DNA of 64,000 bases from Rhynochetos jubatus (Eukaryota; Chordata; Aves; Eurypygiformes; Rhynochetidae): positions 13,387,170 through 13,451,169 of the forward strand of contig CM050655.1 in the NCBI GenBank assembly GCA_027574665.1. Reading direction: 5' to 3'. The translations under genes and the position numbers were made by a program. Shown here one piece after another: positions 37,035 through 49,787 of the stretch. Positions within the stretch are counted from its first letter, which is position 1. Every line of letters begins with the position of its first letter. Below the pieces are notes generated by a model, which saw only the letters and a list, made by a program, of their open reading frames with translations, ran no database searches and had not been told where the DNA came from.

Positions 37035-37240
37035 TCCAGTGTTACAGACCAGCGGTCCACGGACTTGAGTTCCGTTCCTGGTTCTGATGCCAATTTCCTC
37101 TTGGAAAAGTCAGCAAACTGTTCTGAATAGCATTTGTTCCATTGCCAAATGGAGATTATAATCATGTCTGTAAAATGCCATGGGACAGTCTAGTGAAAGC
37201 ACTAGAAGTGCCAAATATAAGTGACAGAAAATATATTTTT
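37035..37240 (+). mobile_element. Possible ancient MIR-like SINE relic
   Basis: The order of landmarks resembles a MIR element: ggacttgagttccgttcctg, then a 'caatttcctcttggaaaagt' block, a 'ccaaatggagattataat' block and 'gaaagcactagaagtgcc'. These echo the MIR core, the 'tgtaaaatggggataat' block and the 'aaagcgcttagaacagtgcc' end. Identity is low, and MIR relics are scarce in birds, so chance is possible. Confidence 0.4.
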
Positions 37241-40007
37241 TGTTATCTAAAAACGCATTGTTTAATACTAGGAAAAAAGTGCAGCAACTCATACAGAACT
37301 GCTCTTGATCCAGGCAGGAGTTCTTCATACAAAGTGATTGCAACTATATTTCCAAAAAATAGCATTTCTTTCTGCATATATTATAAAAATGACCATAAGT
37401 TGTGTTATTTTTCACCTATAAACTGGCTTTCATCACAAACAGCATTGTATAGACAGAAACCAATCAAGTTCTGCAAGTTACGCTGCCTTTCAGAAAAATC
37501 ACCTAAACCACGGAGGGATTCAAAAGATGAACAAGTTTTTTTCAACATAGTCTTTTTATTTCAACTCATTTTTCTCCATCCCATCTAAGCTGATGGTAGA
37601 GTGCATGCATGCTTCTTTCTCATTTCTTTGAATGTGTAACACAAATTGAGGAAGAGGATGTTTTTTGGCAACAGAGAGGCAAACATCCTTTTTTAGAAGG
37701 AGTGAAATGAGGACTGAAGTATTGAAGCAAAATAGATTTTGACCATCTTTCTACAGAGGCCACACCTAGTAAATAGTATGCAGCTCAGCTGGTTAATTTC
37801 GGAAGAAACTGTCCTGAGACACTGCTGGGTGAGCTGATACATTTTGGGAACACTGACACTTCAAACAACAATTCTTGATTATCCCCCTACCAGCCAACTT
37901 ACTCTATCGTGAATAGGTACTGAAATAAAGTTTCCATTAGTCTCAAAAAAACCATATATACTTATGTATATCTGCCTCTGTTTGAGGACCTGGAAGAAGG
38001 GGGAAGCAGGGGATGAGCTGACCCTATCTAAACACCTTTAAAGGTGGTTTAAATGGCAGGGAAAGGAGTAGTACATTTTCACTGCAGATGTACACTGGAA
38101 ACATGGAGCTTCCTATATGCATTCCAGGGACGCAAAAATGTATTTTTCATCAATGCATTGCTGGTAGGGGAATTCCAAGACTTATGTGTGGTGTTTCACA
38201 TGCTCCTGTTTTAAATGCTTTCCGTGCTCCAAGGTCATCTGGAAAAAGGAAAAACCACGGCCCTATGTCACGCTACATACAAACTCCAGAAATTCAGAAA
38301 GCAAAAACACTGGTGGTTGGACAAAACCAAAGACAATGTCTGACTACTGCTGAAAACAAAGACATACGACTTAGCACCATATTTTTCTTCCATTGTCAGA
38401 AAGCCAAAGTTCAGAGGAACTGCAAAGAGCACTTATTTACAAATGTTTAGTCAGATTCACACACTGCAACCAGCCCTGGAGCAGTTACAGACTGCAAGAA
38501 AGTCTCTTTTTAGAACGCAATTAGGTCGCTTCTATTTGACAGGCCCAGCCACAGCACCAGTTGTTTCAGCTGAGTGCCCTTGGATGTAACATTCATCGTG
38601 TTAGCGTGAGAAAGCAGTTTTGGGACTCAATTACATACCCATCGTAATGATGGATGAATTATACAAGTATTTTACCAACTGTCTGTACCTAAAGGATATC
38701 CTTATCTTCACGCATCTGGGGCTTTCTATTTATTGCTTACCATTCCCAAAGAAATGTCCCCTGCCAGTAAAAGCTGATAATAGTACTCTCGCACCTCTGA
38801 GCTCCCAAAACAAAACCACACTCATTTCATTGTCTGTAAATATACTGCTTTTTGGCACCAGCCCAGGTTCTGAACTGCATCAAATCATGTACAAAATTAT
38901 CCAACTCAGGCATTAAAAAGGCATACATAACATCTTGAAACCTTGTCTTGTTTGCTTGCTTCTGTTATCTAATAAGACAGTATTTCTTTCAGGCTTCTGT
39001 TGAGCAAAACATCTGATGCTGCATATGTTGCACATTACATGTTTTAGCACTGCAGCCTCTAGCACAAATGTTTCCACTTTTAAAATGACAACTGATTACT
39101 GTTATTACCAATAAAGAATTCTTTTCAGATGATTAGAGAAGTCACTTGCATTCTCTTCAAGCATTTCTGCCACTTTAAGGATTGTTTTTACGCACCCTAA
39201 GGAAATAATGATCTCGGCTATACAACTAATTTACAATACACCAACGCATTCTCGCATGTAAGAAATACAAAGACGCCTCTTTATGCATTCATTTCATAGA
39301 AGAACATAAGCCCTAGCCTCCAAGAAAATGCTAGATCCTCTAAGACTATGATGTAAACTTGGAGTATACAATGTCAGAGCCAACAGAATTATTCAAGAAA
39401 TATCTGTGTCTGTATTCTTGAATTAGATACTGATAGATAAAAAGATCCACTTAAAAATTAGCATCTCATAGGAGAGTGAAATTGTTCAAGTACAATACAA
39501 TGTTTTTCTAACCTTTATATCTTCAGGGTGATTTGTGAACTGCAGGTATGAGCAGGTACATGAGTAGAACACAGAAAGAAGCGTTCAATAAACCATACAA
39601 ATGCATTTGAGTTCTACCTTCATCAATGCTGTTCATATGAACTTCTGCTTGTATCTTCAAACAGATAAGGCATAGGATCATTCGGATGGTCACCTGTCAA
39701 ATAAGGCCAGGTGCATTTCCCCAAATAGTCCTCTGTAAGCACATTTATTTTAAACTGAAATTTGTTTCCTATTACTTATTTAAATAGGAGGGAGTTCAAA
39801 CAGGCATGGATTCTACCATCCTGTGCTGAAGTTTGGAAATAGGACATGAACTTGCCTAAAACCTACACGTTTCAGCAAATACCTCCACTGAAAAACACAA
39901 CCTGAGAATTAATGGGAGGAGCAGAATGAGCATTGCTGAGAAAACCTTATCTTTCCATCACTGTCAGCCAATAGGTGTTGGCTGGCTTAAAAAAGAACAA
40001 CAAGGAG

Positions 40008-40115
40008 CATGTAGACATGGGACTTGAGGACATGGTCTAGTAGGTAGTGTTGGGTTGATGGTTGGACTAGATGATCTAATAGGTCTTTTCCAATCATCTT
40101 AGTGATTCTGTGAAC
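40008..40115 (+). mobile_element. CR1 LINE 3' end fragment in RET intron 9
   Basis: The tail reads 'gacttgaggacatggtctag', 'ggttggactagatgatctaa', 'taggtcttttccaatc', then gattctgtga, which is the usual 3' end of a chicken-type CR1. It is plus-strand, antisense to RET, and 5'-truncated. Confidence 0.92.
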
Positions 40116-40280
40116 TTTAGTCCCCATAACCTTAAATCTCTTGTATGTTTCAAATACAGGTATGACGATGCAGAGGTGGTAAACATGCTGAGCTTGCAAA
40201 GGTATCTGGGATCAAGAAAGCGAAAGTTGAACAGCTATTGACAGTGACACAGAAAAGCCCATGCTAAAACATTTCCGTAC

Positions 40281-40391
40281 TTGTGCAGTCTTGGGGGCAG
40301 ATAGAGGGATCTCTGCTCTCAATCACATCACAGGTGCCATCCGGACAAGTCTTGATACTGGGGGTGCAGGTGGAATAGTTTGTGGTGATCC
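40281..40391 (-). CDS. RET: RET exon 9 (cysteine-rich domain)
   Basis: This 111-base exon, identical to human, encodes [20 protein letters not shown] then [17 protein letters not shown]. Five cysteines keep the human spacing ([19 protein letters not shown]). NYS is a likely N-glycosylation site. The domain lies above the membrane and helps bind the GDNF-GFRalpha complex. Acceptor TTCACAG at 40392-40393, donor ACAA then GTACGG, a rather weak site. Phase 1 on both sides. Confidence 0.96.
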
Positions 40392-41257
40392 CTGTGAACA
40401 CAGAAACAGACAGCTCCACAAATAGCACGAGGCTTTGAAGGGAAGCTGATCGCACCTTAGTGCGTGCTGACACACCAAAGAACAGGTCACTTTTTAAAAT
40501 AAACACGTATGAATATCAATAAATACCACCCGTTGAACTAACAGACAGGCCAAAAGCTAAAGGCGACTGGAAGGAATGTATTTTCACTGTTTTCTGCTTT
40601 GTGTCTCTGACAGCCCTTTGGGTATGCCACTCGCAGTTACAGTGAGTACTGCCTGAAAGAGAGATAGCCGACTATTTTGAGCGTGCAGAGTGGATTTCAC
40701 AACTCGGGACGTCTCTACACAATTTCACACGTATTTGAATATGAAGTTACAAGTATTTGAAGGGAATTTGTGATACTCATGCCATATGAAGGGATAAAGC
40801 ATCAACACAGAAGCACTGCTCTGGAAGAGTCAAGAGTACAGACCACAGAAAACAGAGACACTGCTCTGTGCTCACGGACTGTCTGCTGGGGCATGCCTGC
40901 TCAGAGGCTCCTTTCCAAGGAGGTATGTTCCAAACTCAATTCATGACCATAGAGATTACCCTGCAAGCCGTAAATCACCTGTTCTGGTTACACTGGTGCA
41001 AAACCAATCAACACCTTGCATTTTATCTGTCGTGTTTGACATCACCAGCAACAAAATCAAGAATGACCATTCCATCTTGACAGAATTTTCCTTCCTACTG
41101 CGTATTTTATTTGGGTATTATGATTAACTTTTTAGCCACAGCGCTGTGTACGTTACAATACCATGTCATCCAGCCAAAATAAATCAGTTCATATCTACAG
41201 AAGTCAAATGCACAATTACGACTAACAAATGCTTGATTTCACACAAAAGCAAGGTAC
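40392..41257 (-). other. RET: RET intron 8
   Basis: About 0.87 kb. It contains no repeat or gene that I recognise. Confidence 0.85.
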
Positions 41258-41380
41258 CTTTTCCACTCCCCTGTCTCCACTGGCATCTTCCTGTTAGCAC
41301 TCCCAGGCCACCACACTCTTCGCATTCAGCACGGTGCTTACCCACAGCACAAGAGTCAGGGCAGTCCTCCTCTTTTAAAA
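41258..41380 (-). CDS. RET: RET exon 8 (start of the cysteine-rich domain)
   Basis: This exon encodes [20 protein letters not shown] followed by [20 protein letters not shown]. It has 123 bases against 126 in human, one codon fewer in the variable stretch before the first cysteine. The six cysteines (CPDSC, ECEEC, RC with their partners) match the family pattern. The acceptor chosen is CCAACAG at 41381-41387, because it joins in frame with exon 7 and gives the expected length. A nearer AAAAG at 41372-41373 was set aside. The donor is AAAAG then GTACCT. Confidence 0.93.
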
Positions 41381-42457
41381 CTGTTGGAAACAGTGTTTGC
41401 TGTCAGTGCAGGACAAGGGAGATGAATATGCAAGTAAGTCAGCTCAAATCAGATGGAAAACTCTGTTCTTAGGTGTAGATAGGAAGGAAAGAAAGATGAA
41501 GGAAAGACTGAACACGGACCCAACCATCAGCTAACTTCAATAGCAATTGAAGTCCAGATGTTTCTCTTCTGTGAAACAGAAAAACATGATGGCATAGTTA
41601 CCTTTGCCTGATAGCACACTGTCAATGCCTGGAACTGTAGAAGTGTTCTAACATACTGCTAACAGAAAAATGGGAACGGTAAGTATTTATAGCTTCACAA
41701 AAATTTTAATAAGAGAAAATGCTTAGTACTGGGGCGACTGTAGGAGCAGTGCATTTCAGACAGCACAAGCCTCTTGCAAAAAGCTAAGTCCACTGCACGC
41801 TTTTGTTTCTTCTTCCTCAGCACGTTTGCTCTAGCCATAGGAACTGTGATACGATACAGTGGAAGGGAGGCAACTGTCAGGTGAAATTGTAAGGTTCTGC
41901 ACAAAGCGTGACATGGTTTGGAGAGAAAATACTACATTTCCAGTGTAATCCTCTCCTGCTGTGGCTGTTGTTGAATATGTCTAACATTCTGCCCTTAGGA
42001 ACTTTTCAGTAAAATGAAGTCAATGCAATTGCTACATCAGTGTTTAGCAAAACTGTTTTTTTAAAAGTAAAAATTGGAGACAGAAGTGGGGAGAAAGATG
42101 ATTGAATAAATACACATAGGCCAGAGATTTGTGGTTTCACATATGTATACTTTTTTGTTTTCTTCTGTAGGAATATGTCAAATACAAAATAAAGGTATCA
42201 CAGACAAAAAAAATTCTTCTAAATCAGGTATCAGCGGGACCATTAGGAACCGCACATGATACACCACCTTTCTGTACATTAGCTCTTCAAACAAAGCAGG
42301 TCTGAATCAGAACTCAAAACACGAACTTTGCGACCCGTTATCTTCTGGTTCAGGCTAATTTTCCTTGTTAGTGTCCTCAGTTTATAGATCACCTTACTAA
42401 TGCAACATCTAACATCAGTAACACTTGTAAACAGTGTTGAGTGACTTAGGCACTTAC
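41381..42457 (-). other. RET: RET intron 7
   Basis: About 1.1 kb with no recognised repeat or gene. Confidence 0.85.
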
Positions 42458-42716
42458 GAGTTCCTTCCAATACAATGGTCAGGAGGGTTTTGGTATGTTT
42501 CCTGCTCTGCTTGTCTGTAGCTTGAATAGTGTATTGTATTTCCTTGCATTCAGGTCTGCGTAGCGCAGAGGAATCATTCACGTAAAGGCTTCCGTATTTG
42601 TCTTCCCGGCCTTGAAGTATGCTGACAGGATAGCAGCTGACGTTGAGGGACAGTAACTTGTAGGTGATGTTCACGCCACGGAATTTCATGCAGTTTTCGA
42701 CGCAGATTTTTCCTAT
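42458..42716 (-). CDS. RET: RET exon 7 (cadherin-like domain 4)
   Basis: This 259-base exon, identical in length to human, begins IGKICVENCMKFRGVNITYK and later reads DKYGSLYVNDSSALRRPECK. Four cysteines (ICVENC, VSC, PEC) match human positions. NIT, NVS and NDS are N-glycosylation sites. It forms most of the fourth cadherin-like domain. The acceptor is GAGCCTAG at 42717-42718 and the donor ACTC then GTAAGT. It starts in phase 0 and ends in phase 1. Confidence 0.96.
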
Positions 42717-45700
42717 CTAGGCTCAAACACCAACAAAGAAATCACAGACAACAGAAACAAAACTATACACAAAAGAACAATAAAAAAATATTCTGTGCTT
42801 CCCGCAAACATCTGAAAGAAAATTGAGCATATTACACCTCACGGAATTCAGCATTTAACTTGGGTTTACAGAACTGATATTCTACTACCAATGCAGTACA
42901 TGAATGCTTCAAATGTGATGTATTCTCAGTGAAAAAGGGGTAAAGCATTGCCATTGTCCTCAGGCCAACAGTGGAAATGCAAAAAGCCTTGACCCAGAGA
43001 CTCAGTGATATCTGATGCCCACTGGTGATGGTCAGCAGTGTTCGGTGAGAACAACAACTTGTGATTGGGAAAGCCTGACTTCAGTCCTGCTCTGTCCCAG
43101 GCTGATCAGTGAGAAAAACCTGCGTTTTGCTTGAGAAAGCAAATAGCTCAGTGTGAACACAGCTGAAACTATTTTCAAATAAGATAGAAATAGAAATTGC
43201 TAATACATAATTTTCACAATATTTCAGTCCAAATGTTTCTGGCCAGCAGAGCTCTCTGAAAGCCTTAGAAGGAATAAGAACTTCATTGTTTCCCATCTGC
43301 AGTGTTTTATACATTTTTATCTAAAAATGAAAATATGTTGGTTTGCCATATTTGAACTTCTGCCTGCGAGAATATCTATGCTAGAGCACTCCTCAGTCTG
43401 AAACAATTTATCTATAAGCACAGGAACGTAAAGCCCCATCTCCTTTCCAGCTCCTGTAGGAACTGATCCAAAGCTCACTTTGGTTTTTCCATTTGTAAGA
43501 GTGGGATTCAGATCAGGTCCAGAGGCATTGGCTTTCCTTGCAGGGAAAACCACAATGTGAAGGGTGGGGTGTTATTTAAAGGAACTCATTGATGGATTCT
43601 GTTCAAATGCTGCAGTGAAGATGTGTTTTCAAGTAACACCACTGCTGGTAAAAGCCTATCTGTACATCTCGGTTTTAGCATTCTTATTAAAGAATGTAAA
43701 AAACCCAAACCCACAAACCAAGTTTTTTGTACTAAGACCTCTTCCTATGAACCTCAAATATTTCAAGTCAGAGAGGAAGCTTTTGCAGTCCTAGAAGCAT
43801 ACTTTGTCATAGGATAGCCCACTTCTAACTTACTCCTATTCACATCACCAACTGCTCACTTGGCACCATTCGCTGGGGGAGGTTTGTTGGGGGTTTTTTG
43901 GTGGCAGTATAACAGACAAAGACTATTAAAGCAATCAGAGGCTGGGCCATTTCTTCCAGGCTGTCTCCTCTCCACAGCATGCTGGGACTGGCAGGAAGAA
44001 AAAGAAGTAAAGACAAGACTTCAGCTGTTCATAAACTCTGTCTAGACACAAGGTCTAGACAGCTCCCTTCCAGACCCACGTCATCTTCGCTTTGGTGCTG
44101 CACTGCAACTGGCAGTGTTTGCAACTGCTTAGATGGCGTTTCTTTGATGCAGTAGGAGACCATAATGATGGCATTAACCTTATAGACTAGATTAAACTGC
44201 CCTTTCTGCCTAACCTGTCATAACTGCTTTTTCCAGGCACCTTTCTGAGAAACAGAAATTTCCTGCAAAGGGGATGGAGAAGACCCCATAAATTCATAGT
44301 CCCTGCAGAACATACATTCCTTAGAGTAGTGCACGGGCCAGTTTTGCTTTTCTTGCGTAATCTGAGGAGAAGCTAAAAATGCCCCCTCTCAAGAAATTTC
44401 TACAACAAAGATAGGCTTTCTCCGTTTGTCCGATTCCACAAAGAAAAGCTCAAGCTTGTAAGTTTGCCCTGCACCGCAGGTTCTGGAAGCAGCACAGCTC
44501 TCAGACGCAGAAGAGCACCACCCCAGGGGAAGGAGGTAGAAGCATTCAGTTCCTCTTTCTCATGAGGAGGGTGAAAAATAGCCTGGTAATCAGGATTAAC
44601 ATCAACATACAGGGGAGGAAACTAGAAAGGTGCGTTCTGCAATACAGTTAGCAAAACTGACTCTCAGTAGTTAACTCAGAAAAACCATTATCAGAAATAG
44701 GAACAGAAAAATCCATCTTTTGAGGTCCAGAGTTTAATAAAGTCTGGATAATGATGATGATAATGTTCCTCTTCACTGAATCCCAGGGACATTTGGACAC
44801 ACAACCTCTCTAGAATTCTCAGCCGATGTTATTCATCATTTGTCTCAGTAAATGTCAATTGAGCTTTAAGTCCTTTGATAAGTTAAATGCCACTAGGCAA
44901 GCCTGTACCGTTAGGCCATGCTTCTGTTATTCAATTCATTTAGCTGCTCAAATAGACAAATGGCATCAGCACAGCAGTTAATCATTTCTTCACGCTCTTG
45001 TGTTTTCCTTTGGGCAAGAAACAGTTCAGCCTTCATATTGATTTGGCCCAGTACTTTTCCTCACTGCTCCTGCACATCACAGCTAATTATGCAGACAACT
45101 TCAATAATATGAAGTGCTGTGGACTAAGCTGCTTGCACTGTCTTGTCCTCCAAGCAGAGCACACTGTAAATTCAAACCCTGTCTCAGAAGCAGATGGCAC
45201 TTCAACTGACAGAGAACACCATCTCCAGAACCAGGATGAGTTTTGAGATTTGCTGGTTGAGAATCAGAACAAAACCTCTTTGAATTTGGGTTCAGGCAGC
45301 ACAAAGAAAGATCTCTTCCCACAGACTTGCAGTGCTTCTTACCAGAAACGGTTCTCCCAGCTACTACTGCCACCCAGTGAAACTGCGCTGTTGGTGGGAA
45401 GTGCCATTGTTTCCAGAAGCCCTAAAATACCCTTTCAGGTGTTTGACTGTCCTAACACCACACAAACCCAGCAGCTTGAAAAGTTAATTGGGTTGGGGTT
45501 TGTTTTGGTTTTGCATTCTGGATCTAGAAAACTATATACTTCCAAACTTCAGGCAAAGGTGTTCAAGCGATCTAGGGTATGCACAGATAAACATGGATTA
45601 ACCAAATCTAATTTAGAATTCATTCATTTGTAATATTATTGTATGCATACACCTGTATATAATAATTGGGGTGTGTATATATACATATGTTTACACATGC

Positions 45701-47087
45701 ATGAGCACACACAAAAAAATTAATTCATCCATACCTAACAGTTACATCTCCACACTTTTTACAATTATATTCATGTTATGACATAAATACAAACAGTTGG
45801 GGCCCATTTCTACATGCTAACAGCTACACTACGAGTATCTTGCATACCTATGCTATCATTTCTTTGGGGGGGAAACCCACTGCTTTCACCCTATTTCCAG
45901 GCAAGACTTTTTTTTTTACACTGCTGAGAAAGCTTTCACAATCTGGTGTTACAAAAAACCCAAACCTAGCATCAAAAATATTGTGATCTGCACGAAAAGC
46001 ACAGAATATGCTCTGAAGTTTCTAATAGGCTGCGAACTGAAAAGTTGCAGTCACCAGGCATCACAAAATATCATAAAGAAGGAGCTCTTCGTAGGGAGCC
46101 AGCTAGATGAGCACACTTGGTACCTTTCTCTATTTCAGGACATGTAGTGCAGACTATGGGTAAAATGTCCCTTGACGAAGCAGTAGCATTTTTATTGGTC
46201 ATGGGAGGCCTGTTCCATACCCTCAAGCCACAGTGCACTTCATCAGATTAAACATAAGAACACAATATATATCTAACCTTCCTTTTTCTTTCTTTTTACA
46301 ATTAGCCAAAGGCTTACAGATTAGTAAAACTGAATTCTTCCTTAGAAGTCTTCTAATGAATTGATTTTCTCTGCAATTGGGATGGTCATATTTTAGTCTC
46401 ACTCCCCCTGTCTGCTACAAATAGAGCGGCAGTTTTACAGCTTTATTTAGTTATGAAGTATACTTTCCAGCAGCTCCCCCCAAATGGCTCATTACTGATG
46501 TTTTTAATATTCACTTTCATAACATTAATTATATTGAAGTAGTTCCTTATTAATGTACATGTTCCATAGGAATTACATTGTAATTTTCACCTGATTAATG
46601 TCAACCTGTTAGAAAGTGTTTCTGGAAGGCATTATTAATGGGAATGGTGGTGATTAAGCTCAAATGAGGGTTAAATTAGGAAACTCATTAATTACTAACC
46701 AGCCATTATCTACAGAAAAGCCATTAACATACTGGAATATGTAGAGCTGGGACAAATTTCTTTTTTTGCCCTTGATATTTTTCCAGTCATTTACACCTAG
46801 ACCCCCCAACGGTTGCAAGTCCTCCAGTCTATAACATGCATTATTTCTCTCTATTAATACTTGCATGTGTTATTATGCTCCTCCTCTGTTGTTATGTGAT
46901 GGGAAAGCTAGTGTCCAGGCTACCTGCTATCCACTGCATCCAGCAATAATCATATTGATATTACTTTTTCCATCAATTCTACTTAAAACAACTAAAACCA
47001 ATGCTTTTAACACATCTCGCCCCAGTGTTCTATTTATTAAGCACTGTGTCTAAGACAGAGTGAATGTATAATTAACACAGTTCTTAC
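42717..47087 (-). other. RET: RET intron 6
   Basis: At about 4.4 kb this is the longest intron after intron 1. It holds low-complexity TA/CA sequence near 45650-45716 and T-rich tracts such as 45910-45918. Several overlapping frames near 43560-45630 have no protein signature. No interspersed repeat was recognised. Confidence 0.85.
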
Positions 47088-47287
47088 TTGTGCAAAGCGT
47101 TCAGCATTTCGGTTCACTGTAAACTGGTAAGTCATGTTTGGAAACTGAATGCTGACAGGGAGGATGGAGACATTGAAATGAAGCATCAGTGATCTTTCTG
47201 GGCCATGAAATTCTGTGTCATTCACCAGAACATCCAACTGGAAGGAACGATGCTCTGTGACTGAAATACTTTTATTCAGTACCAGCT
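47088..47287 (-). CDS. RET: RET exon 6 (cadherin-like domains 3/4)
   Basis: This 200-base exon, identical to human in length, encodes LVLNKSISVTEHRSFQLDVL, VNDTEFHGPERS and LMLHFNVSILPVSIQFPN, ending RNAERFAQ. NKS, NDT, NVS and NMT are potential N-glycosylation sites. VNDxxF is the conserved cadherin-like strand motif shared with human VNDSDF. The acceptor is TTTACAG at 47288-47289; the AG completes a lysine codon with exon 5. The donor is CAA then GTAAGA. Confidence 0.96.
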
Positions 47288-47718
47288 CTGTAAAGGAGAA
47301 GATGAGTTTATTACCAACCCACGTCATCTGTGCTGTACTTTGACACAGCAAGCCCAACAAAATTATTCCTAACAGGAAACAGAAGGCGAATTAAATATGA
47401 AAATTTGCTTCTATAGAGTTATGCTCTGTGCCATTCAAGATGTTCGGAGATGTCCTCTTCCCATCTACCTACCATGCCAAGAACCCTACAATCTGAACCT
47501 CTCACTTATCAGTATACACATCATCCCATGCACTTCCCATTCCACAGGTGCACAAACTCCATTTTTTCAGTATATGTTTAAAACACAGTGTTTGCTTAAA
47601 CTTGAAATTTCTCAGCTTTCTTTGGCTCAATATTTACAAAATGCTGGGAAAAGTTCAAGAGCTTATCGGTCAATTACTAACAAGCAACTTCTCCTTTATT
47701 TGAAGAAAGAGACCTTAC
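47288..47718 (-). other. RET: RET intron 5
   Basis: A short intron of 431 bases with nothing recognisable inside. Confidence 0.9.
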
Positions 47719-47920
47719 TGTACTCGTGCTGAGTTCCCCTCACTTGGCTGCCATTTGGGCTGAAGTGGATTTCATCAAAGATGTGCTCTACCCGGAATGT
47801 TTCACTTATCCAGGGATCATCGGTGATGATGGTTCCTGTGTATTTCTTTCTGCTGCTTTCAAGGGGATAAATAGGTGTGGTGTCTGCGTCGTATACAGTT
47901 AGCGTTGCAAGGACAGTTCC
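47719..47920 (-). CDS. RET: RET exon 5 (cadherin-like domain 3)
   Basis: This exon encodes GTVLATLTVYDADTTPIYPL, SSRKYTGTIITDDPW, ETFRVEHIFDEIHFSPNGSQ and ends HEY. YDAD is the calcium-type cadherin motif, matching human FDAD. The exon is 202 bases against 196 in human, two extra codons in a surface loop and no frame change. Acceptor CTTCTAG at 47921-47922, donor TACA then GTAAGG. It starts in phase 0 and ends in phase 1. Confidence 0.94.
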
Positions 47921-49095
47921 CTAGAAGGAAATAATAAATGACATTGCTGAAGGACCTCAAGCTTTCTTCCTCTGATACGTGTCTGGGAGCTTGAAATGTT
48001 GTTCTGCACAGTTGGCAGGCATGTCATTTCAAACAATTCTATTTCATAGAACAGTTTCATGAGACCTTCACTTTCTATCATCCAGAGCTAAATGAAACTC
48101 CCAAATCCCAACATTTTCAAAAGTAAAAAGAAATTACTTTATGCCCAGACAAATGGGATGTCACAGGTGTCTTGTCAACACTTGTTCTAGTCGGGAGGTG
48201 GCAGCAAACTCCCAAAATCGTTCTTTTTCCTTGTAGACATAAATATGAGCAAAATACACTTTGAAGGGAATTTGACTACTACAAAAAAAAGTCCTCTCAT
48301 GAAAAATGCATCTTTTAGGCCTCAAAAGAAGATCTTTTTCTATAGCATTGACTTATAAAGGGTTGTTGCTCCATCATGAAGAGCCAAAGCGCTCACCTAT
48401 GTGTTTCTCCACTGAAGCAAGGGGCGTATGTATGCAGGGGCACACACAAAGACACCCAGGGGTTCAGACCTCTTGAAAGATCACCGTGGCATGGCAAGGG
48501 AAAAGTGGGAGGGCACCATTAAAGCAAGATCCTCACCATCTCCGGTAACAGCCTGACACTGGAAACTTCAATGCCTTTCCAGGTGCAGTGCTTGTCTGCA
48601 GAAGGCAACCATTTCTCCCAGGTTTCTGTTACTGGTACAGCATCCTAATAAAGTTCTGGATGTAGTTGTGATATCTCAGAGACTTGTGTATATGAGAAGG
48701 ATACATGCAAACACTTGCTCTAACGACACTCAGTTTTAGTCACCTGGGGGAAGCTACCCTGTGACCAACACTGAGCAGAGTTCAGCGTGGAGAGATAGAG
48801 TGATCCTGACCACAGTCTCAGCAACGGTCCATCCTGACCTCAGGAAATGCTCACATTTCCCTACACTGTTTAATTCCTCACACAAACTCTTGTTAATCTG
48901 GGGTCTGAATAAGACAGAATTCATTGGGGGAGGAATTCCACATACTCAGCATCGTACAATCACAACTCTGAAGAGCACGATGTTGTTATGGGCTTGATGC
49001 CGAGTCCCACTACCCAGAGCATAGCATTTCCTAGTTGTCCTGCCTCCCCCCACTATGCTCCTACTTCAGGGACCAGGAATAAAGGAGAATGTTAC
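47921..49095 (-). other. RET: RET intron 4
   Basis: About 1.2 kb. No repeat or gene recognised. A plus-strand frame over 48761-49387 partly overlaps exon 4 in antisense and is its shadow. Confidence 0.85.
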
Positions 49096-49337
49096 CTCTT
49101 TCCTGTTGAACTCCACAACAGCATCTGCAGTATCAGTGCCATTAGGAAGGAAGGGAGGAGAGTCATCTTCATCCAACACGTTCACCAGGAAGGGCACCTC
49201 AACCTGCATTTCCCTGAAGCCCTCTCTCACGGTACATTTGGCAATCAGCTCGTATCTCTCTCTCTCTTCTCGATCTAGGCGCTGCGTCACACTCACGCCG
49301 GTGGTATTCTCATTGTATCGAAAGGGCATACCTTCAG
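49096..49337 (-). CDS. RET: RET exon 4 (cadherin-like domains 2/3, calcium site)
   Basis: This 242-base exon, identical in length to human, encodes EGMPFRYNENTTGVSVTQRL, DREERERYELIAKCTVREGF, then VPFLVNVLDEDDSPPF and DAVVEFNRKE. LDREERE and DEDDSPP are the calcium-binding motifs between cadherin-like domains 2 and 3. The cysteine of AKCT equals human Cys243. The residue aligned with unpaired human Cys216 is a tyrosine (MPFRY). Acceptor TTTCTCAG at 49338-49339, donor GAG then GTAACA. Confidence 0.96.
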
Positions 49338-49787
49338 CTGAGAAACATAGCCACAGCATTAACAGGGACATTCACCTCCCATTATAGGACTCTGATAGGT
49401 TTTTTTCTGTACTACTCTTTTGCAATCTAAGTAAAGTAAAAAGCAAACTCAGAAGTAGAAGAGAAGAAAGCTGTGGGCCTATATCAGGGTAGACAGAAAA
49501 CATGGCACTGATGGGAAGATCCTACAGCTTAGAAGCACAATTTAAAGCCTAGGATATTCCCAATCTGCTCTTAGCAGTTGCAAACTTCTAAACCCAATCT
49601 TTTCCTCAGGGAAAGAGGTGGTCCTCCTTCCCATCCTCTCTGCATATCTCAAAGGCAAAATCTTCAGGCTTAGTCCACATTTGCAAGAGAATTTCCTTCA
49701 TAGGATCAGTCTAAATCTGCTACACGAGAGACCTGCACACTGCAGCTCTCTATTGCCAGTAAGCGAGAGGCTGAGCTCCAGTTTTAC
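49338..49787 (-). other. RET: RET intron 3
   Basis: A 450-base intron with no recognisable feature. Confidence 0.9.

Larger units (their letters stand above)
36486..40280 (-). other. RET: RET intron 9
   Basis: This intron of about 3.8 kb holds a CR1 tail at 40008-40115 and a possible old MIR-type SINE near 37035-37240. Two frames longer than 115 codons on the plus strand (37142-37588 and 38088-38450) have no recognised domain and no splice context. Confidence 0.85.

Noticed and set aside
37142..37588. 148-codon plus-strand frame in RET intron 9
   Set aside because: It begins in the possible SINE relic and has no known motif; it is antisense to an intron.
41372..41373. AAAAG as the exon 8 acceptor
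   Set aside because: It would drop nine bases and break the match to the family length. CCAACAG upstream has the better pyrimidine context, and the frame joins exon 7 correctly.
47037..47360. Reading the whole 107-codon frame around exon 6 as one coding unit
   Set aside because: It runs into both flanking introns. The acceptor at 47288 and donor at 47087 delimit exactly 200 bases, as in human.
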